A stretch of DNA of 64,000 nt from Melieria omissa (taxonomy: Eukaryota > Arthropoda > Insecta > Diptera > Ulidiidae). Within the stretch, counting starts at the first letter, position 1. Each line of letters opens with the position of its first letter. The notes beneath the pieces were generated by a model. That model searched no databases. It saw only the letters and a program-made list of their open reading frames with translations, and was not told where the DNA came from. The position numbers and the translations under genes were made by a program. Location of the stretch: assembly GCA_963971225.1 (NCBI GenBank), contig OZ020270.1, positions 76,276,432-76,340,431 on the forward strand, written 5' to 3'. Positions 1 to 10,212 of the stretch are shown here, one piece after another.

Positions 1-518
1 GAACTGCTGCATATCGTCGACTAGTGCATCGATATTTTCGGTGGCGTAGCAAGGCTTTGAGTATAGCCACGACTGCGCCTTTCCAGTTAGTTTGCAAATG
101 AATAGTGCGCGCAGCATCCCCTCGTTGTCGCAGTATGAGGAACCGATGCTCCCAATTGTTGTACCCACACGTCACAGTTTGCGGTACCGTCGTACTCTGG
201 CACCAGATTTTTCAAAATCTCGAACGGGATGCGCTGCTGCGACGGACTGCTTGATGCCTGTGTAACAGTGGTGCAACAGCCTGATGCCAACGTTGCGTCT
301 TGCCGATGCAGAGCTCCCAACTCGTTCTGCACGCCCTCACACTCTTCGCCATCCGATATAGCAATTGTTGCTGGACATTCTCCACGCACTTCAGGCGGCA
401 CTTCGCTTAGCCGCACTGCTAACGCATTTTTTGAGCCACTGGTCGAAAGTTTAAGTTTTCTGAGCCACTCGCGAAGCTTCGTCGCTGTGTACTCGTTTGC
501 ACTGATCGGATTTTCCAT
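1..518 (-). pseudogene. Unit 1 gag, partial and frameshifted
   Basis: This is the N-terminal two thirds of Gag, cut by the window edge. The start is the ATG at 518 (MENPISANEY). The open frame runs upstream into the LTR to a GTG, but that part is leader. The SAP-like segment is present. Near position 150 this copy reads gctcccaatt where the other copies read gctcctcaatt. This one-base loss shifts the frame and ends the reading after a short foreign tail. No ORF2 of this unit lies in the window. Confidence 0.85.
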
Positions 519-580
519 TGTTCTTTTGCTTTTATGTATAAAAAAAATTTGGGGTATGCGGCCGATCCCACTTCTGAAGT

Positions 581-1917
581 TGTAGCTGTTGTTGAAAATC
601 AATAAACACAGCACCCGAAATCAATCACGTCAAACACGTCCGTCTTCTCCGACACTCACTTTTATTCTGCATAATCGATTTGAAACACAAAAGCTTATGG
701 CCATACAAAATGATGCTTACATTTACATACATATACATACTAGGGATTGCAATCCCGGGATCGCGAATCCCGTAATCCCGGGATCCCGGACCATTTCAGT
801 CCCGAAAAATCCCGGGATTGACAAAATCCGATCCCGGGATCGAAACAAAAACAAAAAGCTTGTTTTTTGCTTTTGTCACGTTGATTTCAAAAAATGTAAC
901 CCTTCTTATTTAACACAAAAAATAAATTGCCCATTGCCTGTGACGTTTGAATAAGTGTTAATGCAACAATAGCTCTGTTTGTATAGAACTACTTTTTACA
1001 AATTTGTACAAACTAGCTCTGTTTTGGTACTTTTCCAGTACCGATTTGCCAGTAACCAAAATCAGAAGTGCAAACAAGCTTACGCTCCCAGAAATGAATC
1101 CATTCAAAAAAGTAAACAACCAGAATTTTCTAAAAACATGCAAGTTTAATTCTTCTTTACACTAATGTGACTTTTCACATTCACAATACGCCAGAAAAAT
1201 GGTGTAAATAAGAGGATAAAGAAAGAAAAAGCTAATATAAAACCATCAGCATTTGCGAATTAAAACTAAAGCGAAACTTAAATTATTGATAGTTATTACT
1301 CACACCTAATTTCACTTATTTTGAATGGCCAAAACTTGAAGATTTACACATAATACGATTTGATGTACTTGTATTGAACCAGAGAGATGACTTTTCTAGC
1401 AGGTTAGCCAGGTGATTTGGCAATTAAATGCGTTTTTAAGTTTTCGTTCTTAGTTTTACATTCAGTACACAGAATTGTATTTAATACATAGATATAATTT
1501 ATTTTATTGAAAAAAAGTCTGAACTGGTTCCTTAAAGTAATATATTCAATCCCGAAAAAAATCCCGGGATCCCGGGATTGTGATTTTCAGTCCCGAAAAT
1601 CCCGGGATTGTAAAACTGGTCCGGGATTGCAATCCCTAATACATACATATGGTGTGACGCCGAAAATGGCACATATCACGTGACAAACGGTGGTGGTTTA
1701 CATTTGATCGTGCTACACATTGCTACGCTTACATGCGTATATACACACATTTGGAACATAGGTAAATAGAAACGGGACATATATTACAAACATACATTGA
1801 TATCGATTCTAAGAAATAGATCGCGTGACTTTCATATTCTAAGGAATTATTGAATGCTTGACGCCATGAGCGTCATATCATACAGTGCTACATTTGGTCA
1901 TATCCTACACTGCTACA
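581..1917 (-). repeat. LTR between units 1 and 2, split by a hAT-type insertion
   Basis: The 431-bp LTR is enlarged to 1337 bp by an 898-bp insert plus an 8-bp target duplication. The plus-strand start has one change from consensus (TGTAGCTG). The end is CTGCTACA at 1910-1917. The stop codon of the unit 2 polyprotein (TAG, complement of 1913-1915) lies inside the LTR. The minus strand carries an AATAAA signal near position 660. Confidence 0.9.
741..1638. mobile_element. Non-autonomous hAT-type element 1
   Basis: The terminal inverted repeats begin TAGGGATTGCAATCCCGG and mirror each other at both ends. The flanking duplication ATACATAC (733-740 and 1639-1646) is 8 bp, the hAT signature. Removing the insert and one duplication restores the LTR exactly. 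The subterminal regions hold several copies of the palindrome ATCCCGGGAT. The AT-rich interior shows no transposase-like reading frame, so the element must depend on a transposase from elsewhere. Confidence 0.82.
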
Positions 1918-4900
1918 TTCGGTCATCCTGATAATGGGAGAACCCCTGATCTCCCGAATTTTCTGCATCTACCTCGTTATCTGAGACCTGACAGCCCTTG
2001 AACCATGGCTTCAAGTTCCCAATCGCCCATACTCCACTGTATGCTAAACGCGTTTGTTGAAAACCTTCCACGTCCTGTAATAAATATCTATCATTTCGCA
2101 GCACTTTAGCAACGCAGTATGGTCCTCGGAATTTAGGTATGAGTTTCTTGGACACGCCCGTTGATGAATTGAAATTTTTAACCATCACATAGTCTCCCTC
2201 ATCAAATTCATGTGCAACCTGGCGCTTTTTATCAACATATCTTTTGTTATATTCTTGCAGCTTTTCCTGTTTTTCCGCTGCTTTGTTGCGTACGTCTGCA
2301 AGATTCACTCTTAATGTGTTATCGCTCGATTCTTCTAAAGCTTCTTTTAACATATCCACAATCTGCCCTCTTTGAGGCACACCGAAAAGTACTACACTAG
2401 GATGTTCGTTGATTGTTCTGTGGATAGAGTTGTTAAGTGCGTGTTCTACGTTTTCTAAAACCGAATCCCAATGCAATCCCTTTTCTGGCTCCACTAGTTT
2501 CGAAATCATCGGTCCTAGACTCCTGTTCACTCTTTCTACTTGTCCGTTTGCCTGTGGAGAGCCTGTAGCTATTTTTATATGCCTTATATCGTTTGCGTCC
2601 ATAAATCCTTTAAATTCATTAGAAGTGAAACAACTGCCCCTATCAGAAATTATGCACTTCGGCCTGCTATACGATCTGAAGTAATCTTTCAGAGCACTCA
2701 CCGCCTCACTAGTCTTTGTTGTTTTCGTTGCATACAGTCTAACAAACTTCGTGAATGCATCTATTATTACTAAAATGTGTTTCTTCGCTCTAGAGTTATC
2801 AACCGGTCCATAATGGTCGATGTGTATTACATCAAAAGGAATATTCCCTTTGGGAATATTATGTAAGAATCCTTCCTCACGTCCACTTTTGGCAGAGTAC
2901 GCTATGCACTTTAAGCAATTCTCTACATGCCTTCCGACTTTCTTTCTAATCTCCGGAAACCAGTAACTCTTCGAAACTAATTCTACCACCTTATCAATTC
3001 CCACATGGCCCATCTCATCATGATATTTGTAAATAACATGACTTTCCATTGCGTCCGGAACATAAAACAAAAGTGTGTTCTCATCTTTTTTTCTATAAAT
3101 TACCCCATTTCTCATCTCATACAAACTATCTTCCGCTTTCTGCAATTTCTCACGCAATACTTTTAACTTGTTATCTCTCCCTTGACATATAATTAAATTT
3201 TCCTCAAATGTATTTGTATCCAAAACAAGAATATTCGTACACCTACTCAACGCATCTACGTGTTGCATCCGTGCTCCAGCACGATGCTCAAGGACATAAT
3301 CGTAGTTTTGCAATTCGAGTGCCCATCTTGCTATTGTTGGGTTAAGCTCTTTTTTATTTAGAGTCATCGTCAAAGAATTACAATCGGTCACAATCTTAAA
3401 TCTTTTCCCTTGTAAATAGATACGAAAACGTTGGAGAGCATTTATTATAGCTAATGTTTCCAATTCAAAACTGTGGTACATTGATTCCGTCTCCGTTGTC
3501 CTTTTTGAAAAATAAAATACGGGATGTAGTTTCCCATCTACTTTCTTTTGTAGGAGAATAGCACCAAAACCAATGGAACTTGCGTCGCAATGCAATTCCG
3601 TTTCGTCATTAGGGTCATACAATGCAAGAACTGGTGATTCTAACAATTTTTGTTTCAAAACTTCAAACGATTCTAATTCTTTCGAGCCAAATTCAAATTT
3701 TCTGTCCTTCTTCGTAAGGTCATATAGGGGTTTAGCTGTTAGCGAAAAATCCTTAACAAATCGACGAAAATATGAGCAGAGACCTAAAAAACTTTGCACG
3801 GAATGCACATTCTGCGGTATTGGACAATTTTTAATTGCCTGAAGTCCCATTTCATCCGCTTTAATTCCTTCACCATTTATTGTATGCCCCAGATACTTCA
3901 CATCCGTTTGGAAAAAATCACATTTGTCCAACCTTAGTTCTAATTTGTTATTTACCAACCTTTGAAAAACTTCACACAAAACCTCAAAGTGTTCCTCAAC
4001 ACTCTCCGTCGCTATCATTATATCGTCTAAGTAGACAATTAACTTATCTTCCCTCACCATATCTGCAAAAATTTTGTTCATGAACCTTTGAAAAACTGAA
4101 GGAGCGTTTTTCAAACCGAATGGCATCCTCAAAAATTCAAACTGCCCTAAAGGTGTCGTAAACGAAGTGTATTTAACTGAATCGGGATGCATGTGCACGT
4201 GAAAAAATCCATTTTTCAAATCCAATTTCGAAAAAAATCTCTTGTTTACTAGCCTGTCTAGCAAATCATCTATGAGCGGAATTGGATAATTATCCCTAGC
4301 GGTCATTTTGTTGAGTGTGCGGTAGTCAACACACATTCGCAACTCTCCTGTTTTCTTCTTAACCAACACTATTGGTGACACAAATTCGGATTCGCTCGCT
4401 CGAATGTACCCCTTGGCCAAATATTCGTCTAACAATTTTTGCAACTCAGTTTTTTCTGTGTATGATAACCCTCGCGGGGAACAGTGGAACGGTTTCGCGT
4501 TTTCAACATTCAATTTCATTTCGAATTTCACCTCAGGTTCACAGGGGCGTTGAGGCCTCAAATAGCGTTCTTCAAACAATTGCCTAAAATTTTCTTTAAT
4601 TTTAAAATTTAGACTGTCACCAACGTTTACATTTTGCTCAGTGTCAACAATACAATTTATTGTTAACAAAAAATCCGTAAACACCTCACAACCACCCCTG
4701 GCATTTTTACAGTCATCGGTAAAATTATTACAACAATTTTTCGTACTTTCGCTATAGTTTTCCAAAGATTTACAATCGTTTTCATAACTTTCGCTATCGT
4801 TTGTTTTCAAAAGATTTTTTCCTTTTTCAACATTACTCAAAATATGGTCATCATCTCTTTTATCTGTCTTCTGTACTATCGTTTTATTCTCACTCATTTT

Positions 4901-5767
4901 AACCACTCTGTCTTTCTTTGCTTCTTTTTCACCGATATCAACTTTACACTAATTTTCATTACTATTATTTTTGGAACTATCAATTTTTTCTTTATAAACT
5001 TGTGACTCGTTTTCCTTATGATACATTTTTTCATTGCCACTTGATACACTTTTACTTTTCATAGCTTCTATATCATCTTTGAAAATCAATATCAACTTAC
5101 TTGCTGTAAAGAAATCTCTTCCGAGAACCACGTCATACCCCATAGACTCATCGGCCACCACGAGCAAATTAATGTCAATTTTCTTTTTCCCAAAATTAAC
5201 CGTACACGAAATTTGCCCAAAAATCTTTAGTTTACTTTTATTTAAACCGAAATAAGAAATAGAACAAAAATCACGAATTTCAATTTCACTTGACAACAGC
5301 GACCTCTTGATAAAACTGATTGGGCTTCCAGGCTCTAGGAGGCATTCTACAAGTAAATCGACATTGTTATAAGGACTTACAGACAATCTTAAGTTTCTTA
5401 CGTAAACACTTTCGTCAACCGCATGGACCATCATCTTTCTTCCTGGACAGGCAGCCACCTGGTGCTCCTTACTGCCACAGCCGTAGCAAGCGCCCATCTC
5501 ACGCTTTGGCTTTTTGCACGCCGCAGCCATATGCCCGATCGAATTGCATCTCTAGCATCTCATGGTTGCTGTTTCTTCTGGTCTTCTGGTGTTCTGCTGC
5601 TGCCCCATTTCACGCTGTGGAAGCTGCACCCGCGAAAACGCTTTAAGCAGCTGCACCTTGTTGTTGTAGCATTGGATGTAGGCTTGGGCGCGTAAGCCGC
5701 TACCCGGGAATACCCGATCCCTCGATGATGTATTCGAGCAGCTCGTCTTCCTCGATTTGAATTGCAC
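1913..5767 (-). pseudogene. Unit 2 ORF2 (NC-PR-RT-RH-IN), two premature stops
   Basis: This is the full-length ORF2 region read in the +1 frame relative to gag. It is broken twice. Near 5552 the first zinc knuckle is lost: bases reading gttgtagc in other copies read tctctagc here, giving TAG after MRC. Near 4950 a C-to-A change turns GAG into TAG after SNEN. Between and after these stops the frame is open. It carries the second CCHC knuckle, a protease-like LLEPGSPISF (the aspartate of the usual DPG is glutamate), RT with YLDD, RNase H and a full integrase. It cannot make an intact polyprotein. Confidence 0.88.
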
Positions 5768-6395
5768 TCGCTAGGACAACTTTATCCCCATAATACTGGG
5801 AAAAGCTTTCACCCTGCCGCCATTTCCTGGTCTGGAATTTTCTTCGTAATGTGATTTTGTTGTGTTCACCACCAAAGAACTGCTGCATATCGTCGACTAG
5901 TGCATCGATATTTTCGGTGGCGTAGCAAGGCTTTGAGTATAGCCACGACTGCGCCTTTCCAGTTAGTTTGCAAATGAATAGTGCGCGCAGCATCCCCTCG
6001 TTGTCGCAGTATGAGGAACCGATGCTCCTCAATTGTTGTACCCACACGTCACAGTTTGCGGTACCGTCGTACTCTGGCACCAGATTTTTCAAAATCTCGA
6101 ACGGGATGCGCTGCTGCGACGGACTACTTGATGCCTGTGTAACAGTGGTGCAACAGCCTGATGCCAACGTTGCGTCTTGCCGATGCAGAGCTCCCAACTC
6201 GTTCTGCACGCCCTCACACTCTTCGCCATCCGATATAGCAATTGCTGCTGGACATTCTCCACGCACTTCAGGCGGCACTTCGCTTAGCCGCACTGCTAAC
6301 GCATTTTTTGAGCCACTGGTCGAAAGTTTAAGTTTTCTGAGCCACTCGCGAAGCTGCGTCGCTGTGTACTCGTTTGCACTGATCGGATTTTCCAT
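5700..6395 (-). CDS. Unit 2 Gag (SAP-domain capsid protein)
   Basis: This 231-residue Gag begins at the ATG complementary to 6393-6395 and ends GSGIPG-stop. Residues about 9-40 fit a SAP motif (TATQLREWLRKLKL, then TSGSKNALAVRL), a fold that binds nucleic acid. The later part (WVQQLRSIG to the end) resembles Gag capsid domains. No zinc knuckle lies in this frame; the knuckles are in ORF2. This copy is open throughout. Confidence 0.8.
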   Translation of the reverse strand: MENPISANEYTATQLREWLRKLKLSTSGSKNALAVRLSEVPPEVRGECPAAIAISDGEECEGVQNELGALHRQDATLASGCCTTVTQASSSPSQQRIPFEILKNLVPEYDGTANCDVWVQQLRSIGSSYCDNEGMLRALFICKLTGKAQSWLYSKPCYATENIDALVDDMQQFFGGEHNKITLRRKFQTRKWRQGESFSQYYGDKVVLASAIQIEEDELLEYIIEGSGIPG

Positions 6396-6457
6396 TGTTC
6401 TTTTGCTTTTATGTATAAAAAAAATTTGGGGTATGCGGCCGATCCCACTTCTGAAGT

Positions 6458-6611
6458 TGTAGCAGTTGTTGAAAATCAATAAACACAGCACCCGAAATCA
6501 ATCACGTCAAACACGTCCGTCTTCTCCGACACTCACTTTTATTCTGCATAATCGATTTGAAACACAAAAGCTTATGGCCATACAAAATGATGCTTACATT
6601 TACATACATAT
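6458..6611 (-). repeat. Truncated LTR of unit 2
   Basis: Only the first 154 bp (plus-strand order) of the LTR remain, starting at TGTAGCAG. At 6612 it is replaced by the left end of the plus-strand Osvaldo-like element. The rest of this LTR and the end of the next unit's integrase are missing from the window. Confidence 0.88.
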
Positions 6612-7033
6612 TGATACGATGAGAGATTCTGTGCCGCACTGTACAGGAATGCCTTTCTCCGCACGAATGTTTTCCAAGCATACTTTTAGGCATGCACTGT
6701 GAAGTACAGCAAAACTGTTATAAATTCGCTTGGTATAGTCCGATATGGCAAGGATGGTTCTCGAAATGGGCTGTGCGAGAATGGTTGAGCGCTTTCCAAT
6801 TAGAAGTTGCAAGAAACTTCGGCGCGATAAGGAAAGTGGTATAAAAGCAGCAGTGGCAGCGCAAGGAGTCGAGTCTGTGTTAAGCAAGCAAAGTGGTAAC
6901 AAGTGTAGATACAAGCGAAGCGTAAATCTGCGAAATAAAGTTATTGTTGATCTTTGCTGAGTAATTAAAGTTGTTTTATTTTCAAATACAATCAAAACGA
7001 ACCGTCGATAACGAACTGGGGAATTTCGTAACA
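6612..7033 (+). repeat. 5' LTR of the Osvaldo-like element
   Basis: The 422-bp LTR starts TGATACG and ends CGTAACA, an imperfect inverted repeat. A TATAAAAG box lies at 6840-6847 and an AATAAA polyadenylation signal at 6934-6939, giving a conventional promoter/R-region layout. The boundary is set by the primer-binding site directly downstream and by the switch from array LTR sequence at the left. Confidence 0.8.
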
Positions 7034-7035
7034 TT

Positions 7036-7053
7036 TGGTGTCAGAAAGTCAGG
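7036..7053 (+). other. Primer-binding site of the Osvaldo-like element
   Basis: TGGTGTCAGAAAGTCAGG lies 2 bp after the LTR. It begins with TGG, complementary to a tRNA CCA end. The first 13 bases resemble the complement of an insect tRNA-Leu 3' end; the tRNA assignment is inferred. Confidence 0.6.
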
Positions 7054-7101
7054 ATTGTATTACTGAAGATAAAAAATAAATAAAATTATAAAAACGCAGA
7101 C

Positions 7102-8475
7102 ATGGTTAAACTCGAGCTGCTGAAGGTGGACCAGCTGAAGAAGGTGCTGGCTGCCTGGAATTTGCCGACTGCTGGCGGTAAGGTGGAGTTGCAGCTGCGC
7201 TTGCGAGAGGCGTGTGAGTCACGAGGCATCGATTGGGCTGCACATGAGTTCGGAACGCAGGAACAAGAGGCGTCGGCGAAGGTGGAGGAATCGCCTGTTG
7301 GTGCTGCGTCATTGCAAAGTACGACTGCAGCGGCTGCGCCACTACAAGCAATGGACATGAGCCAGCTTATGGTTGCACTTAAAGGCATGTTTGAGACTTC
7401 CAACCGTGAAATGGCAGCCAAAATGGAAACTACGAATCAGGAAATTTCCGCAAAAATCGAAACTACGAACCGAGAAGTAGCAGAGCGAATGGAAACCAAG
7501 CTTCAGGAAAATTCTGCGCGCTTGGAGCAGAAAGTGGAAGAGATTTCGAACAGGATTAATGTGAAAGTTGAGCACCTGGAGACGCGAGTAGAACATTTAG
7601 ACAAACGAGTTGACAGTCTGGAGGATTCGGTAAACAGAAAAATCGACGAGCGGCTTAGAGAAGTACAGCCACGAGAATGTTTGCCGCCGGTTCCGGAAAG
7701 TTTCGCCACCCGAACAGAAGTGCCTACTTATGATGGTGCTACGCCGTTCGATACATTTAAACTGCAATTCGACTTAGCTGCTTTGGAAAATCAGTGGACC
7801 GATATCAGGAAGGGTCGGAGATTGGCTCTGGCGCTGAAAGGTCCTGCGGCTGAGGTAATGAAATCAGTTCCGGAATGTTCGAGAAGTGATTACGAGGCCG
7901 TCATGAGAGCGTTGGCAGTGAAGTACAGCAACGAGCACAACCATACGCTGTACTACTGTGAGCTGAAGAACCGCAGGCAGAGAGCCAGCGAGGCGCTGCA
8001 GACATATGCAGCAGACATTGAGCGGCTCGTACAGTTGTGCTACCCAAAATTCGGGGCTGATGATCTCGAGAGGATGAAGATTGAGTCGTTCATTGAAGGT
8101 CTTCATGACCCCGAGACACGTCGCAGTGCGTTGATGATGGGCAAGGCGACATACAAGGAAACGGTGACCAGCGCGATGACATATGAGGCGACATGGATTG
8201 GAGGCGCTCGGTATGCACCTGCAAGGATACGCCAAATCCAGCCAGACAGCGAAATTTCGATCCAGGCCATAAGCTCTGAGACACCGGGCAGGCCACGGGT
8301 TGTCTCCTCTAAAGTTGTTTGCTGGACATGTGGCAAGCAGGGTCACATAGCACGAGACTGCCGCCAACGAAAGAGGCGTTCCCGTTCTCGTTCGCAATCG
8401 CCTGAAGCGAGTAATACTGACAGTAGAGGCCCAGGCAACAAGCGCAGGGCTGAGGACGACGAGTCGTTAAACTAA
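7102..8475 (+). CDS. Osvaldo-like Gag (SAP, coiled coil, capsid, CCHC knuckle)
   Basis: This 457-residue Gag starts at the ATG at 7102. Residues about 6-40 resemble a SAP motif (LLKVDQLKKVLAAWNLPTAG). Residues about 90-190 are a long heptad-rich coiled coil (repeated ETTNRE/EMETK segments). A retroviral-type capsid region follows (YDGATPFDTFKLQFD onward). A single zinc knuckle CWTCGKQGHIARDC lies near residue 412, followed by an Arg/Ser-rich basic tail suited to binding RNA. The frame is intact and ends TAA directly after a GTTAAAC heptamer. Confidence 0.88.
   Translation: MVKLELLKVDQLKKVLAAWNLPTAGGKVELQLRLREACESRGIDWAAHEFGTQEQEASAKVEESPVGAASLQSTTAAAAPLQAMDMSQLMVALKGMFETSNREMAAKMETTNQEISAKIETTNREVAERMETKLQENSARLEQKVEEISNRINVKVEHLETRVEHLDKRVDSLEDSVNRKIDERLREVQPRECLPPVPESFATRTEVPTYDGATPFDTFKLQFDLAALENQWTDIRKGRRLALALKGPAAEVMKSVPECSRSDYEAVMRALAVKYSNEHNHTLYYCELKNRRQRASEALQTYAADIERLVQLCYPKFGADDLERMKIESFIEGLHDPETRRSALMMGKATYKETVTSAMTYEATWIGGARYAPARIRQIQPDSEISIQAISSETPGRPRVVSSKVVCWTCGKQGHIARDCRQRKRRSRSRSQSPEASNTDSRGPGNKRRAEDDESLN
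8466..8472 (+). promoter_or_regulatory. Candidate -1 frameshift heptamer
   Basis: G TTA AAC in the gag frame is immediately followed by the gag TAA. Pol is in the -1 frame and is open from this point, so slippage of TTA-AAC to GTT-AAA would fuse Gag to Pol. The heptamer has the X-XXY-YYZ form except for its first base. Confidence 0.55.
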
Positions 8476-10212
8476 AACGGGTCAGCCCAAAGGGGCGTGA
8501 GCTGATCCCCACAACCTGCTGCCATACCGTCCTTGTCTCACAGTTGAAACGACAACCCAGCAGCTTGACGATTGAAGGAAAGATAGATGGAAAGTTGTTC
8601 GTGTTGACACTGGATACTGGAGCGTCATATTCGATCATAAAAAGGAAGCTTCTGAAGAACTGGGAACCACTGCATGGCATACAGCTGAGGACTGCGACTG
8701 GCGAGCGTGCGCCGGTAAGAGGGAAAGTAACAAAAACAATTGCTATCGGCACCAGCAGCATGGAGCATGAGTTCATCGTCGCGGACATAATGGACGACGT
8801 GATTATCGGCGTCGATTTCATGATTAGGCATGGTTTTACGCTGGACCTGAAAGAAAATGTGCTGAAGTATGCCAACGTTGAGTTCCCCCTGCGCACTGGC
8901 TATGAGCGAAGCGTGGCGGTAAGGAGAGTTGTCTCGTGTCAACATCAGAAGATACCAGCGAATTCCGAGGCGATCGTGTGGGCGAAAGTGGACGAGGACG
9001 ACGGGACAAGCCGGCTGTGGGTTGTAGAAGCGCCAAAACAAGGATACGACAACATAATAATCGGACGTACATTAGTGGAACCCAAAAATGGCAAAATACC
9101 AGTAAGGATACTCAACCCATTGAACACACCCAGATATATCGAAAAAGATGCGGTCATTGGCGAGTGTAGAGAGGCTGAAGCAGTTGTCAATTGCGAAAGC
9201 AGTCCAACCGGAGGAAGTAAGAAAAGCAGTTCTAACATGGATGCCATACCGCAGAACCAGTGGAGCAGCGAATTGACAGCCGAGCAGAAACAGAAGGCAC
9301 GGTCACTCCTGCAGCACTGTGGGTCCATATTTGCAACGGAGGCGGGCGGAAGAACAGCCATAGTGAAACACAACATCGATACCGGAAGTGCAAAACCAAT
9401 CCGCCAACCGCCAAGACGAGTTCCTCTGGCCAAGAGGGAAGAGGTCACAAATTTGATTGAAAACATGCATAAAGAAAAGGTCATAGAGCCTTCGTCAGGT
9501 CCTTGGTGCTCGCCGGTCGTGCTAGTCAAGAAAAAGGATGGCAGTACCCGATTTTGTGTCGACTATCGAAAGCTCAATGACGTGACCAAGAAGGACAGCT
9601 ATCCACTACCTCGGATCGATGACACCCTGGACACACTGTCAGGCACACAGTGGTTTTCCACACTCGACTTACGCAGCGGCTATTGGCAGGTGGAGCTTGC
9701 AGACCAGGACAAGGAGAAAACAGCTTTTAGTGTTGGCGACGGTTTGTGGCAGTTCACGGTCATGCCGTTTGGACTCTGCAACGCACCAGCAACATTCGAG
9801 CGGCTAATGGAACGTGTGCTGAAAGGGCTGCATTGGCGGACGTGTCTGGTATACCTCGACGACATAATCGTGATGGGCAAAAGCTTCGACGACCACCTGG
9901 AAACGCTGAAGGAGGTATTTGGGCGTATACAAAACGCCGGCCTTAAACTCAACCCAAAGAAGTGCTCGTTGTTCCAAAAAGAGGTCAAGTATCTGGGCCA
10001 CACGGTTTCCGCTCGCGGAGTACATACGGACGAAGGCAAGATCACGGCAGTGAGGGAGTGGCCCCGACCACGCAATCTACACGAACTCCGCAGTTTCCTG
10101 GGCTTGTGCACATACTACCGAAGATTCGTTCCAGGATTTGCGAACATAGCTGCCAGCTTGCACAAACTGACGAAAAAGAATCAAGCCTTCGCGTGGGTTG
10201 AAGAACAGGAGC
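8469..10212 (+). pseudogene. Osvaldo-like pol, 3'-truncated (protease and RT only)
   Basis: The polyprotein is read in the -1 frame after Gag. Protease carries the standard active site DTGAS about 60 residues in and a later IIGVDF flap-side segment. RT is complete through the palm: SPVVLVKKKDGSTRFCVDYR, DLRSGYWQVEL, MPFGLCNAPATFERLM and the catalytic YLDD (near 9850-9865), then the FLGLCTYYRRF thumb region. The reading ends at WVEEQE, just before RNase H would begin. The frame running on to 10376 is antisense unit 3 sequence and is not pol. No stop interrupts the retained part. Confidence 0.85.

Larger units (their letters stand above)
6612..10212 (+). mobile_element. Osvaldo-like Ty3/gypsy element, 3' part deleted
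   Basis: A 5' LTR, primer site, gag and the first part of pol are present. Pol stops just before RNase H, where the sequence switches at 10212/10213 to minus-strand unit 3 pol. No 3' LTR, integrase or right target duplication remains. The RT text (VDYRKLNDVTKKDSYPLPRI and the MPFGLCNAPATFERLM block) resembles the Osvaldo/Ulysses group, as recalled. The insertion point is 154 bp into a minus-strand LTR. Confidence 0.8.

Noticed and set aside
1913..1960. Envelope gene after integrase
   Set aside because: The polyprotein stop lies inside the LTR in every unit, leaving no room for a third frame.
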